Shown piece by piece: positions 1-11,185 of a DNA stretch of 64,000 nucleotides (the stretch's first letter is position 1; every line of letters begins with the position of its first letter). Both the position numbers and the translations under genes were made by a program. Under the pieces are notes generated by a model. That model did no database searches and had not been told where the DNA came from. It saw only the letters and a list, made by a program, of their open reading frames with translations. The stretch is from the NCBI GenBank assembly GCA_022497155.1, contig MU385713.1, positions 620,001-684,000 on the forward strand, read 5' to 3'. Origin of the DNA: Whalleya microplaca. Taxonomy: Eukaryota > Ascomycota > Sordariomycetes > Xylariales > Xylariaceae.

Positions 1-1997
1 ATTAATACCTATTAGCCTATTTTATTATCTTAGCCTATACTTTATTTATTAAAAATCTTGCGTAATCTATATACCCCTAAATCGTTTTTATAATCTTTTA
101 AGCCTTTTCCTAAAATAATCGCTTATAAGGAAATATATCTTTAAATTCGGTAGTTTAATTTTCCTAATTAAAAGGCATAAACATTTTAAATCCTATTTCT
201 ATCTCATACAGCTTAAAGCTAATTAAGTTATAAATAATACTAATTTATACTATATTTAAAGCTGGAAATGTTTCGGACTAATTGTCTTAAAAATGGTTAA
301 TAAACGGCCGCAAGCGTATATTTAAAATCTAATATATAATTTTAGCTTATCCCGTTATTTAGGAGTGGCTTAAAGACAATAATTTCTAATATATACCAAG
401 CATACGGGACATTTTATTTATAAAGTCGGAAATAAATTACGGTTTGCAATCGCTAATAATATTACGGGATAAGCTAAATATTCTTAAGGGTTTATAATAA
501 TATATATATATAATATCTTTCGTAATTATATATTATATATAAAAGATTGTTTATATTCGCTTATTTAGTCGGCAAATTATAGCTAAAACGTTATTATACC
601 TATGCTTATTTTTAGGCATATTTTTAAAATCTATTATAAAATATTCCCAGATATAATAAGGTACCAGCAATAGCTTTAATAGTCCTAGAGTTTTATTATA
701 GGGGTTTTTAAAAAATCGGCAAATTAAATAATTAGTAACATAACAGTCGATATCGCTAGCTATCCGGGGCTATTAATAATAGTTAGTAATAATATGTCGC
801 GTTTTATTTCGCCTTAAGTAAATAGTAATAATATATATATAAGTTTTTTTAATTATTTTTATATATAAGGCATTTTAATCGGGTATTACGAGTCGCCTCT
901 TAAATATTAGTAATTTTTTTAATATAATCTATCTTTTAGTTAAGTCTGTTTAAGTTTAAATACGTTATATGTTAAAATTGTAGCTAATCTAGTTAGCTTA
1001 TAGTAGTTTGTTAATTAAAAATACGCCTAATTTTGTAAGGGGCTCGACTCCTTTATTAAATATTATCAGGTTTACTACTTTCTCGATTATACTAATAGCA
1101 GGCATATTAGCGTTATTTATCGGTTTAAAAATTATTTCGTAATATATAGCGGCGGGTTTAAATACTTATATATATTAGTACGCCTTTTATTTAACTTTCT
1201 GTGTTTTTAAATCTTTAGATTTATAAAATAAAGCGTTTACGAAAACGTTTTCCTTTTTTAGTTAATATAAAATAATAAAGTTATATTATAAAAGCATTTT
1301 AGCCTAGCCGGCCTAACAAAAGTTTAATAGTTTTTTAGTCCCGAAATAAATTAAAACTTAGTAATTAGTAATAATCTCGAAAGGACGAAAGTATTATAAA
1401 CCTATTAACTTAACGCGTTAATAGTGTAACGCTCGGACTACTGCTATTAATTCCTTATTATAAATATCGTAATTATATTTAATTTTATATATAGTTTTGG
1501 AATAATAAACGACCGGATGCCAGAAGAAATATTTATTAGTTTTTTATAATAAAACCTCGGTATAAATACTATTTAATACGTTTATTTCGAAACGGGTTTT
1601 TTTATCGAATAAAAAGTGCGCTAAAATAAATATAGTTAGCAATTTCTCTTTTAGCTTAACAAACGTAACTTTATATTCGTTTATTTATATAAAAAGTTTA
1701 TTTTTTTATATAAAGTTAATTAAAGGGCATACGATATATCCGTACTTTTCGATAAACTTACGATAAAAATTATAAAATCTTAAAAAAAATTATATATTAC
1801 GTACGCTATCCGGTTATTACCAGTTTTAAATAATAGCTACTTTATCGGGATTTACTGTAATGCTTTTAATACTAATAATAAAACCGAGAAATTTAGTACT
1901 TATAACGTAAAATTCGTACTTTTTAAAATCCGCTTAAAAGCCGGCTACTTCTAGCTTACGTAATATCTTTATAACATATTTTTAATACTATTTCTTA

Positions 1998-2338
1998 TTC
2001 TCGGAATAAATTAATATATCGTTAATATATATTAAATAAAATTTATTGAGATATTTTATTAATATATTATTAATATATCGCTAAAAAATAGTTAGACTAT
2101 TAATTAAGCCGAAAAATAATACCTTAAATTTATATATGTTATATCGGGTATAAAAAATAATAAGGTCTTTACTATCGGGGTTTATTCGGATTTTATAAAA
2201 AGTTTATTAAATATTAATTTTAATAAATATTTTAGCCTTAAAAATTCGTACTAACGTTTTTTTAATAAGCGGTAGCGGATATTTATCCTTAATTATAATT
2301 TTATTTAATTTATAATAATCTATATAAAACCGAAGGCT
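1998..2338 (-). pseudogene. gypsy reverse transcriptase fragment, RIP-mutated
   Basis: Reading the minus strand from 2338 gives SLRFYIDYYKLN, then IKDKYPLPLI, then, past two in-frame stops, INPDSKDL, and finally YINDILIYSEN at about 1997-2029. These match the family blocks SLRFCVDYR, KDRYPLP, MNPDSEDL and the catalytic YLDD box of fungal gypsy polymerases. The catalytic box reads Y-I-N-D at 2018-2029, the first catalytic Asp having become Asn (GAC/GAT to AAC), exactly what RIP produces. The stops fall where Arg/Gln codons would be expected. Flanking sequence on the minus strand should hold protease upstream and RNase H/integrase downstream, but these are too degraded for me to delimit. Confidence 0.8.
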
Positions 2339-5300
2339 TTTATTTTATTTAACGGCAAATAATATAAGCGCGGCTTATAATGTTATATTAAATTTTATAA
2401 AACTTTTATATAAATTTTCGGTAATATATTTCCGATATTTTTTTAACTTTTTTACGGATATTTTATATAATAAACTATATCCTAGGTTATCGGGTATTGC
2501 TTTAAGTTCTAGCTTAATTAAATAGTTGTTAAAATAATAAAGCGACAGTATATCGGACTCGATTTTACTAAATATTCCTAATATTTTATAGTAATATTTT
2601 AGCACTACTTTTCTAGCTTACTCTCGAAATTTTTTAGCGTCGGTATATAAAAAGTCGGTAATTTCGCGCTTTTTTTAATAAATCGGTCGATTTCGTACAA
2701 ACTTATTACATTTATATAAGTTTTTTTAGCTATTTTAAAAAAAGGCTCGGCCGAAATTACAGCTATATCTAGGCGGTGTTTATATTAGCCGAACGCGTCT
2801 TATTTAAATTTATAAATATCTCGATTATTTTAAAATAATAAGTTCTTTTAATTAGTCGCGCGTTTATATTTATGCCTTTTTTTAGTATTTTCGGGATATA
2901 AAAAAAGGTTTTTTTATTAGTACAATTTCTTATTTATATAATAGAAACTTTAATTTTAGCTCGTACTTATATTAGCTATAAGGCAAAAAGCTTTTAAAAT
3001 AACTTTAAAACGCTACCGTAATAATATAGGTTAGTTTATTAAAGGTTTTTTATCCTTTTAGTCCTTTAGAGACTTTATAATAAATACCCGCTTATCTTAA
3101 ATACGCTTTTTATTTTTTAATTCCGAAATTCGCTATTATATTTTAGCTAATAAAAGGGGAAGTAATTTATCCGGTGTCTTTTTTTTTAGTTTACTTTTAC
3201 TACCTATTTGTTAGCGCTAATTTTTATTAGCGAATTTTTCGTCGCATTTATTAACGTTTTATTAATATATAGGGTTTTATAACAATTTCCCGGCTTTATT
3301 TAATAAAATATATATAAGTCGAATCTTGTTTTTCGGCTAATCGGAAGGAAATAGTAGGCAGTACCGCTTAAAATCCACCTATATATTATATTTCTAGAAC
3401 TATTTTTTCCTTGAAATTAAGTTTTATTTTATATCGATTATTAAGAAAAAAATACTTAAAAAATCCCTGCCTTAAATTATTAGGTTAATAATTAAAGCTA
3501 TGTCGATTATTTAAGTAATTTTGCCGTTAAATCTGCCAATTTATTATAAATAAAACTTAGTAATTTTATAGAGTTTTAAAAGTTTTATTATTTATTTCGT
3601 AAACTTTACGTTTATAAAAATATAATTATTTATTTCCGTATTAATTAAAGCAAAAAAAATAGTTAGAAAATATCCGTTATTAATTATAATATAAGCTACA
3701 GTTAAAAAATCGCCTTTTAAATACTTATTTAAGAAATTATATAATATTTTTTAAATATTTTTTACTAAAGCTAATATTTTTTTCTAAAAGGGAGTCGATA
3801 TTTCCTAAAGTTGCTAATTTTCCGATTCCGATTTTAAATTAGAGTTTTTTTCCAGTTTTTTTAGATTCGATTTCAGATTACGACTAGACATTTTTATAAT
3901 AATAGCGGCGATTTAATCGGACTTTCTTTATTTTTTAAAGTAACGGAAAATAATATAAGCTATAAATCGATATATAAAATAACGGTTCTTTTAAATTAGC
4001 TTAATAAGTTTATTATCGGTCGGTTTATTATATTTTTTAAAAGAGAAATTTTTTTATACGGTAGCAGCTCGAGCGATTTTTGCTTTAATTCCTATAGTCG
4101 GGGCTTTAGTAATACCGCGTGCGGAAATATTTTATTATAAAATATTACACTAGTTACTTTTTTTATAACTACTGTAAAGTTATTTATTTAATTTAGTAGT
4201 AACTAGGGTTAAGCGCGCTTTTACTAAGACTTATTTAAAAATAAGGTCTAACTTTTAAGCGCGATATATATAAGTTTCGAAATTTATTATAAGGTCGATA
4301 AATAACGTTACTAACGTGTACTAAAATTCGGTAATAAATTTACACTTAAATTCCGTTTTTTATTCCGAGTATAGCTTTTTATTATTACTTATATACTTTA
4401 TAAAAAGGTTTTTAAAAATTAAGTAATCGGATACTTTACTTATATATAATTTATTAAATAAGGCTACTGCCTCCTTTTTAATATTAAAATTATTATATTA
4501 GGTATATAAATAGTTTAATAACTGCTGGCTAGTTTTAATATAGTTAAAATATATCGGCTATAAGTAAAACATTAATATAAAAGCTGCCTTTTTACTTATA
4601 CGCCTTTTAATATATATATATTTTACTAAGTTGTTTCGGAAATAATCGGCGTTTATCTTTAATTTATTAGTTATTAATTAGTGCTAAATTTTAAAGTTAA
4701 CTATATTACGCGCTTTCTTATTATATTATACCGGAGGATCTGTTATTTTACCGCTTTTTTTTCCCTTACTATTACTTATTATTAAATGCGGGGTATTTTT
4801 ACGGGTTTATAATTTCTTTCGGGCTATATCGCGGTTATAAATTACCTTATTTCGCTTTTGCGATAATTAGTCTCGTTATTTTTTAGCGGTTATAGCTTTT
4901 TTTTAGGTACCGCGTAATTTTTTACTTAATATTATAACTGTTATATTTAAATCGGAAATCTTTTGTTCCTTTTACGCGAACTTGTATAATAGCTTTTTTA
5001 TTATCAGCTATTCGGTTATTAAATTAATTAGTTAAAGTCTATTTTTCGGGTTCTTAATTATTATATAACGTTTAGCTTTTTTTGCTCCTAATTTTTCCGG
5101 GAAAATTGCGTTTTTATATATAATGCCTAAATCCGTAACCCATTTATACAGTCGTTCTAAGCTAATATTTAAACCTTTTGTAATATTATATAACTAATTT
5201 GCTTATATAGTTTTAGTTGTTATAAAAATTACGCGAAACTTAAATTTCTAATATATAGCTTTAAAATCTTTATTTATATAACGCTAAAATTTCTTAAACT

Positions 5301-5748
5301 CGAAATAACTATTTTAATTAAGCTAAGCTTATTATGTTATTTTCGTAATAAGCTTAAAATAAATAGCTAGCGTATTATATTATACCTTCTTAATAAAAAG
5401 GCAAATTATTCCGATAGTTTTCTCCCGTATATCCTTTATATAACTATCGGTTAAAATGCTGTACCGGGTATTTATTAAAGTCTCGTTAAAATATAATATA
5501 TAAAAACTTTCGAAAATATTCCGCTCGTCCTATTTTTAATCTTTTATACTTGTTAAAATGCGGCTCGGGAAAAACGCTACCGGTTATACGAAATAAACAG
5601 TAATAATAATATATAACTTACGTTATAATAAACTGTCTAAAGTTTTTATTTCTTTTGGGATACCGGCATAAATATCGGTATAGTCGAACTATACCTTTAT
5701 CGCAGCTTTATTTTAAGCCTACTAGCGTTTCTTTAAAATAAACGGCAT

Positions 5749-5989
5749 TGTTACGGCATAGGCCCTATGGGGTGTTATAAGGCCCTATAAGCTATAGCAC
5801 ACCCTAGGCCCCGCACACGTAACCTGCTAGACCATATACTTAGTTAGATAGCTTAAGTAATTAGGTGAGGAGGTTTTTTTAAGTTAGGCTGTCACACAGC
5901 AATTAGCTGACCTTTTACTCCTTACCTTATAATTTTCAGTAATATATACCTATTATAGCACGCGCCGCCTTTTTCTTTAAGCCGTTACA
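5749..5989 (+). repeat. 5' LTR of nested element
   Basis: Starts tgttacggca and ends gccgttaca, keeping TG...CA ends and short terminal inverted sequence (TGTTACGG / CCGTTACA). It aligns over its whole 241-bp length with 7872-8112, most differences being C/T or G/A transitions. It keeps the cleaner, less mutated version of the LTR. Confidence 0.88.
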
Positions 5990-7468
5990 TAATTATAAAG
6001 TCCTTTAGTTGCTAAATTAAGCGAAACCATTCGCGCTATCGTATTTAATAATAACTTTTTACGTTATCGATTTTATTACCGTATTATTAGTAAATATTAC
6101 CTCCGCCATACCTTTCGAGCGCCGGCGAAATCCCTTCTTTAGCTCCTTAGATAGCTAGCGAAATATACCGACAATCAGTAGCTTTACCTTAAAAATCGTC
6201 AGTTAAGTTTACTAGCAGCCAGTTAAGTTAGTAATTTTCTAACGTAGTCGGCGAAATCCCCCGTTAGTTACCTTTTATTTTTACGCTGTTATATTTATAC
6301 ACTTAGTAAGCTAGCTTTTTTATAACAGAACGCGCTTAAAACCTTAGTTAATCCCGTTATAATTAATGCTTAGTCCGGTTCGTGTTATATATCGGATATT
6401 TTTTTTTCTTTTCTTTTAATCGATACGTTAATTTTCCGGCGATTTAAAAAATACCCTTTTTTTTTATTCGAATTTTCGACTTAGTTTGTGCGAACGTAAG
6501 GCCGAAAATTTCGTCTCTTTTTCTTTTTTATAGCGGCAATAGCCTTTATTAATAGCAATAAACTTAACGCCGCTTTTTAAGCCCTGCGTGTTAAACTTAC
6601 CTCTAAATTTAATATTTACGTCGGCGCGTTAAAAGCTAATTACAAAAGCTACGTTTAGTAGCTTTAAGCCGATAAAACCTTTATTAAATCTAAACTCGGC
6701 ATTATAGAAACTATTTATAATATCCTGTTATTTAAGTAGTCACGCCCTCGATTAGTTCTCCCAGACCCTCCTGCCTTATTAAGCTTTTCAGACTTTAATA
6801 TATAGATTTTTCAGATTGCCGGCAAATTAGAAATCGATAGCGAAACGATTAGATTACCCTAAGCCAAGTTTTATTACGTATACGCTTGCCTTAAGCCTAA
6901 AATACAGTATATTGTCCTCTTTATTATAGCCTACGTATAAAAAAGCGGCGTTTGGGATTATTAAATTATTTTAAATACCTTAAAGTTAATTTACGCCGAC
7001 CCGAATAAGGCTACGCAAGCGGCGGCTAAGCTTCGATTAATTATATAAGATCTTATTAAATCCATTTGTATTTTCCTAATATAGTAGCACCGATAAACCT
7101 GGGAGGCTGGTGAAATAGACCTTTTTAAAAAGCACCGGATTAACCGTTTACGCCACGCCGTAAATAACGAACTAAAACGGAAGCTTTTTAAAAGAGATTT
7201 AATACCGAATATTTATAACGAATTTGTCCTGTAGCTTTACCGGCAGTCAGGCTTTTACGTCTCGGCTCCCCGTAATTCCAGTGCCATAAATACCTTTGTT
7301 AGCACTATTCACATATACAGTACTAAAGCCGAAACTGCAATAGCATCCAAAGATACCTCCGAAAGCGGTGCCTAGCTACCTAAAATTACGTCACTTTAGA
7401 CTCCCGATAGCCCGATAGCTATATCTAGTACCCATAAGAAACGCCGTATTAAAAAACGTCTTTAGTAG

Positions 7469-7510
7469 TGCTAACGTTATAGCAATACAACCCACGATAT
7501 TACGAAATGC
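7469..7510 (+). pseudogene. Gag zinc-knuckle remnant
   Basis: The plus-strand frame starting at 7469 reads C-stop-R-Y-S-N-T-T-H-D-I-T-K-C. This is a CX2CX4HX4C Gag knuckle in which the second Cys reads Tyr (TGT to TAT) and a probable Trp codon reads as a stop, both G-to-A changes. Spacing of the remaining Cys, His and Cys is exact. It identifies the otherwise featureless internal region as gag-derived and supports the plus-strand orientation given by the purine tract. Confidence 0.7.
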
Positions 7511-7871
7511 CCGTTATTACCATACAAATCGAACCTCCGCAAGTTACTTGCCGACAACGAGGTTATAAGATAAGTTATAGCAGCAGCAGCAGGTATATAG
7601 CTTTACAGTAGTCGATACTGGGTAGTTATAAAAAAATATAGTAGATTAATAAAATCCTTTTGGAAAACTTAATTTTTAAAATTTTAACAAGTTTACTTAG
7701 TACTAATATTAAAATTCATACGATTTATATAAATTAAGACATAGAAATTAAATAAGGTTAAAAAAAATCACCTTTTAGGGGTAATAATAATTAAGTCAAT
7801 CTTTACACACACCAGGTACGCTATAAGCTAACTATTATTAGCTGCTATATACAGTAAATTCAGGGGGGTAA

Positions 7872-8112
7872 TATTACGGCACAGGCTTTATAGGGTATTA
7901 TAAAGCCCTATAAGCTATAGCATACCCTAAGCCCCGCATACGTAACTTACTAGACCATATGCTTAATTAAATAACTTAGGTAATTAAGTAAGGAGGTTTT
8001 TTTAAGTCAAGCTGTTATATAGCAATTAGTTAACCTTTTACTCCTCACCTTATAATTTTCAGTAATACACACCTATTATAGCACGCGCCGCCTCCTTCCT
8101 TAAGCCGTCATA
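7872..8112 (+). repeat. 3' LTR of nested element
   Basis: Same length as the 5' LTR (241 bp) and alignable end to end. The terminal TG has become TA and the terminal CA has become TA, both transitions of the RIP type. It is preceded directly by the purine tract at 7862-7870 and followed by the ggcat duplication at 8113-8117. Confidence 0.88.
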
Positions 8113-8332
8113 GGCATATTAAATTTATAAAGTAAAAACGGGATAACGTCACTAATTTATAACGCGTCTATAATAAATAAATATAGAGAAACGGGTTAAC
8201 TCGTTACAACACTTATAGCGCGAGCACTAATTTAACAATAATCGGCGATTAATAATTTATAATAATCCTTTAAAATAATTAGGATATTATAAAAGCCTTT
8301 TTAAGCGATAAAATATTTAACCTTTAATATTA

Positions 8333-8577
8333 TATTACGGCCTAAAAGGAATAAAAGAGGCAAGGCTATTTATTACTTAATTATTTATAAAAAATATTAA
8401 AAGTAAGGAAAAAAAGGAAGGAATTTTCTTCTATTAGCTATAGGTAGAAATAACCAGGGTATCCCACTTAAAATGTACGGGCCTTTCGTCCCCCACCAAC
8501 CTAACCTTAACAATACGTATCACGTGCACAAGCCACACAGTTAAGCCACCCTAGCCACACCGTCACAATATTAATTT
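8333..8577 (-). repeat. Candidate 5' LTR of the gypsy element
   Basis: On the minus strand the segment begins TGTGACGGTG at 8577 and ends CCGTAATA at 8333, an imperfect TG...CA-type terminus whose last bases could be RIP-altered from CCGTCACA. Its length (245 bp) and GC-richer start fit a compact fungal LTR. The partner LTR would lie outside the window, so this rests on terminal structure and position only. Confidence 0.45.
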
Positions 8578-9521
8578 AATAAATTATTAATAGCTAGAAT
8601 AGCTATATAAAAAAAGAAGATAATTATTAAATATAGGGTTTATATTATAAGCTTTATTAATTTATAAGCCTTATTGAGAAAGTATTAAAAAAAAACCGGA
8701 AGTTTTCCCTTATTTTTTATTTACATAAAAAAAGTTTCGCCCCTTTTATATATAAAAGGGTTAAAAATTAATACACCCGCATTTATACCTTATAAGTTAA
8801 TATATTACCCGTGTTTAATTATTACTATTTCTTATAATTTATATTTCGATTATTTATTTTCTTTTATTAAAGTCGGCGTTTTATTTTTATTTTTTATTTT
8901 TAATTAAATTATTATATTAAATAAAAATAACGGACGGGAATATATTATATAAAATAATATAATTAAAGGGAAAATTATATTAAAATATAAATATAAAATA
9001 TAAAATATATTATTATTAATTAAAAAACGCATTTAAGCTTTTTATATAAAAAATTTATTATAAATAATGAAATAAAAACGTTTAAGCTTTTTCCGAGGAA
9101 AAATAATTATTAAAAACGCCTTTAATAAATTAAAATAAATATTTCGTTTTTTATTTTAAAAAAGTTAAAATTAATACTTTGTTTTAAATAGTTTTTTAAA
9201 ACTATTAGTTTTAAAAAACCATTAATAATATTTTTTTAAATGTTACTTTATAATTTATTATTATATTAAATAATATACATTATTTTTATTTTTCACTTTA
9301 TTATATTTTAATAATCTATATTCATTATTATAATAAATTAAGTAATAGCTTTTTAAAAATATATAATTAATAATTTTTTGAAACTAATAATTTTTAAAAA
9401 AATCTACTTAAAAATAAAGTATATATATTTAGCTTATTAAGTGCGTTCTTAACATTTATTATTTAAATGCGCCACTTTTTTTTAAAGCCGTCGCAAATTT
9501 CATTATATAATTTATGAATTG

Positions 9522-10577
9522 TTAAGTAAGTATTTTCTCTAGATAACTTAGCCAGTTCTCACCTAATACCTTCTTAATCTTTTCTTCACTCCAACCTTTC
9601 CTTGCCATGGCGCACGCCAACTCAGCGCGCTCCTCTAGAGGTCCTAGAGGCTTCACAACTTTCTGGCTTCCCCATGGAGTCAATCGTCTTGCGTAGCCCT
9701 TGTCTTTGTTGCACCATGCCATGAACTCACTAGGTCGTCCGTGACCTTCACTAGAATCGGAGCCAACGCCCACAAGGTCTTCTCCTATCAAGCCAATGAC
9801 GTAGTCTAGAGCGTTAACATAATCGTCAATGGTACTTTCATTGTCCTTCTTCATGTGTGGACCGAACTGCGAAAGTCCAACGAAGCCTCCTTTCGACCCA
9901 ATCAGCCTAATGAGATAATCTGACTTGTTCCGAGGATGCTCCCTCAAACCAGCGGGTAGCACGTGCGAGAAACAAGGAGGTTTCCCTTCCGGTGCATACA
10001 GAATTGCGTCTTCGCTAGTTTTCGGTCCAACATGGCTCAGGTCGACAACAATTCCCAGCTTTGCCATTTCGTCAATAACTTCCTGGCCGAAACCCGTCAG
10101 GCCGGAGTCGTTGATTTCAGTATATCCAGCACCAGAATAATCTGCAAGCCATCATCAGTATTACTCAGTGACTATAGGCTTGCTGGATGACCCACTCTGC
10201 GTATTGTAGGTGAGCTGCATTTTCTTCACTCCCAAGTCTCTGAATACCCGAAGAAAATCGATTTGATCCTCAATCCCCGCCGTGTTTTGCCAGGAAAGCA
10301 ACACTGCCGTTTTCCCAGCCTGCTTTGCGGCCCGTATATCGGCTACATTATGTGCTTGTATGATCAAGTCACTATGTTCTTCAAACCATCGTTTCCACTG
10401 GCACACCTCGTGTATGCTCTCGCGGAAGTTCTGCCATATTCCGCACGTGCAGGATACTCCATCAATGCCTCCTTTGCGCCACGCCTCGAAGATATCACGC
10501 GACCAGTTGCAAATGTTCAGGCCGTCGAAATGGATCGCATCGGCGTATATCGTGCGTGCTTCAGTTTCCGAAACCAT
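9522..10577 (-). CDS. Membrane-dipeptidase (M19) family protein
   Basis: Two exons, 10196-10577 and 9522-10141, joined by a 54-bp GTGGGT...TGCAG intron, give 333 aa. The family hydrolyses dipeptides with a two-zinc site. Visible are the HxD zinc motif (HFD, residues 16-18), LTYNTQN before the intron, a DLSHVG histidine, a second one in FSHVLP, and the conserved LREHPRNKSD and VGVGSD blocks; the C-terminus (GENWLSYLEKI) is normal for the family. The bridging Glu of classical renal dipeptidase is not where expected: the strand reads SWQNT. No signal peptide is evident, so it is probably cytosolic. It is divergently transcribed from the transporter at 11186 with 608 bp between. Its stop codon lies exactly at the AT-rich border. 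Related dipeptidases also occur in fungal thiol-peptide clusters, but there is no other sign of one here. Confidence 0.85.
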
Positions 10578-11185
10578 GATGAATTAATTAGGCTTGAACT
10601 ATTGCCTGCCTGACGTAAAGAACTGCCAAGCTTTAACATTTAAGATGTCGTTGGGGAGAATCTTGGTCGTTCACATCATTTTCAACCGGTCCCTCGCCAT
10701 GATCGGTGAATCTATCCGACAGGATTTCGGAACCGCTCCGAAGCGGGATGAGTCTTTCGATTGTCTAGTGCCCATAGCAATATCCTTTAGCGGCGGGTAG
10801 TCCTAGACAGTCTTTCACATGCGGTATAGTATACCCGACTTCTCGGACCACTATAGCGTTAATCCTATCCTGGTAGCCGCTAGTAAGGATTATCCGTCCT
10901 GGATCGGCCTGGAAAGGTGACGCTTATCAATGCATCGTGTGTTTTTACTCTTCTCAGAGCCCACAGATCGGAGAGCATCAAGATTGAACGCCGAGAGTAG
11001 CTAAGATCATGGGGACATAAGTGGTCCCAATCAACTTCCATCATGGGAATATCAGATCACGACATCGACCCAGGAGGGAAAGCAGTGTATATAGCTACTT
11101 AAGTTGCCTGGGGTTATCCAGGCTGCTGGGACCGCCGGATCGATAGAGCTGCATACCCATTGGCAAGTTGAATCAGTTGCTTTGA
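10578..11185. promoter_or_regulatory. Bidirectional promoter between dipeptidase and transporter
   Basis: 608 bp separate the two divergent start codons. The stretch contains a perfect 6-bp inverted repeat with 5-bp spacer at 10726-10742 and no convincing coding exon. Shared regulation of the two genes is an inference from head-to-head arrangement. Confidence 0.5.
10726..10742. promoter_or_regulatory. Palindrome TTCGGA-N5-TCCGAA, possible Zn2Cys6 factor site
   Basis: The sequence TTCGGAACCGCTCCGAA is a perfect inverted repeat and contains CGG-N7-CCG, the everted/inverted CGG-triplet layout bound by fungal Zn2Cys6 regulators. It lies between two divergent genes. Binding is inference only. Confidence 0.4.

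Larger units (their letters stand above)
5744..8117 (+). mobile_element. Nested gag-only LTR retrotransposon with 5-bp target duplication
   Basis: Two 241-bp direct repeats (5749-5989 and 7872-8112) enclose 1882 bp. The identical pentamer ggcat sits at 5744-5748 and 8113-8117, immediately outside the repeats, as expected for a target-site duplication. A purine tract aggggggta lies directly before the second LTR at 7862-7870, fixing the element on the plus strand. The internal region encodes only a degraded Gag-like protein with one zinc knuckle near its 3' end; I see no reverse transcriptase or integrase and 1.9 kb is too short for both. This looks like a non-autonomous element that inserted into the older gypsy copy, after which both were hit by RIP. 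Confidence 0.85.
1..8577 (-). mobile_element. Ty3/gypsy LTR retrotransposon relic, left part outside window
   Basis: A minus-strand element is inferred from a readable reverse transcriptase near 1998-2338 and a candidate 5' LTR at 8333-8577. In this orientation gag lies at higher coordinates and RNase H/integrase at lower ones, so the 3' LTR should lie left of position 1. The element is interrupted by a younger LTR element at 5749-8112, which splits the region downstream of the 5' LTR. RIP has introduced many stops and it is certainly not coding. The exact end is inferred; the polymerase identity is much firmer than the LTR assignment. Confidence 0.7.
1..9520. repeat. RIP-degraded AT-rich transposon block
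   Basis: Base composition is overwhelmingly A+T, with TA-rich strings throughout and no open frame of useful length. Conserved element proteins can still be read, but with stop codons and substitutions explained by C-to-T and G-to-A change, the signature of repeat-induced point mutation in Pezizomycotina. Composition changes abruptly near 9520, at the last codons of the dipeptidase gene. The stretch 8578-9520 holds no element end or gene that I can recognise; it is A/T-run sequence, probably another decayed repeat. No host gene is visible anywhere in the block. Confidence 0.9.

Noticed and set aside
2375..2605. 76-codon minus-strand frame in the AT-rich block
   Set aside because: Composition is that of RIP DNA, rich in Tyr, Ile, Lys and Asn, and it lies inside the gypsy relic beside the reverse transcriptase.
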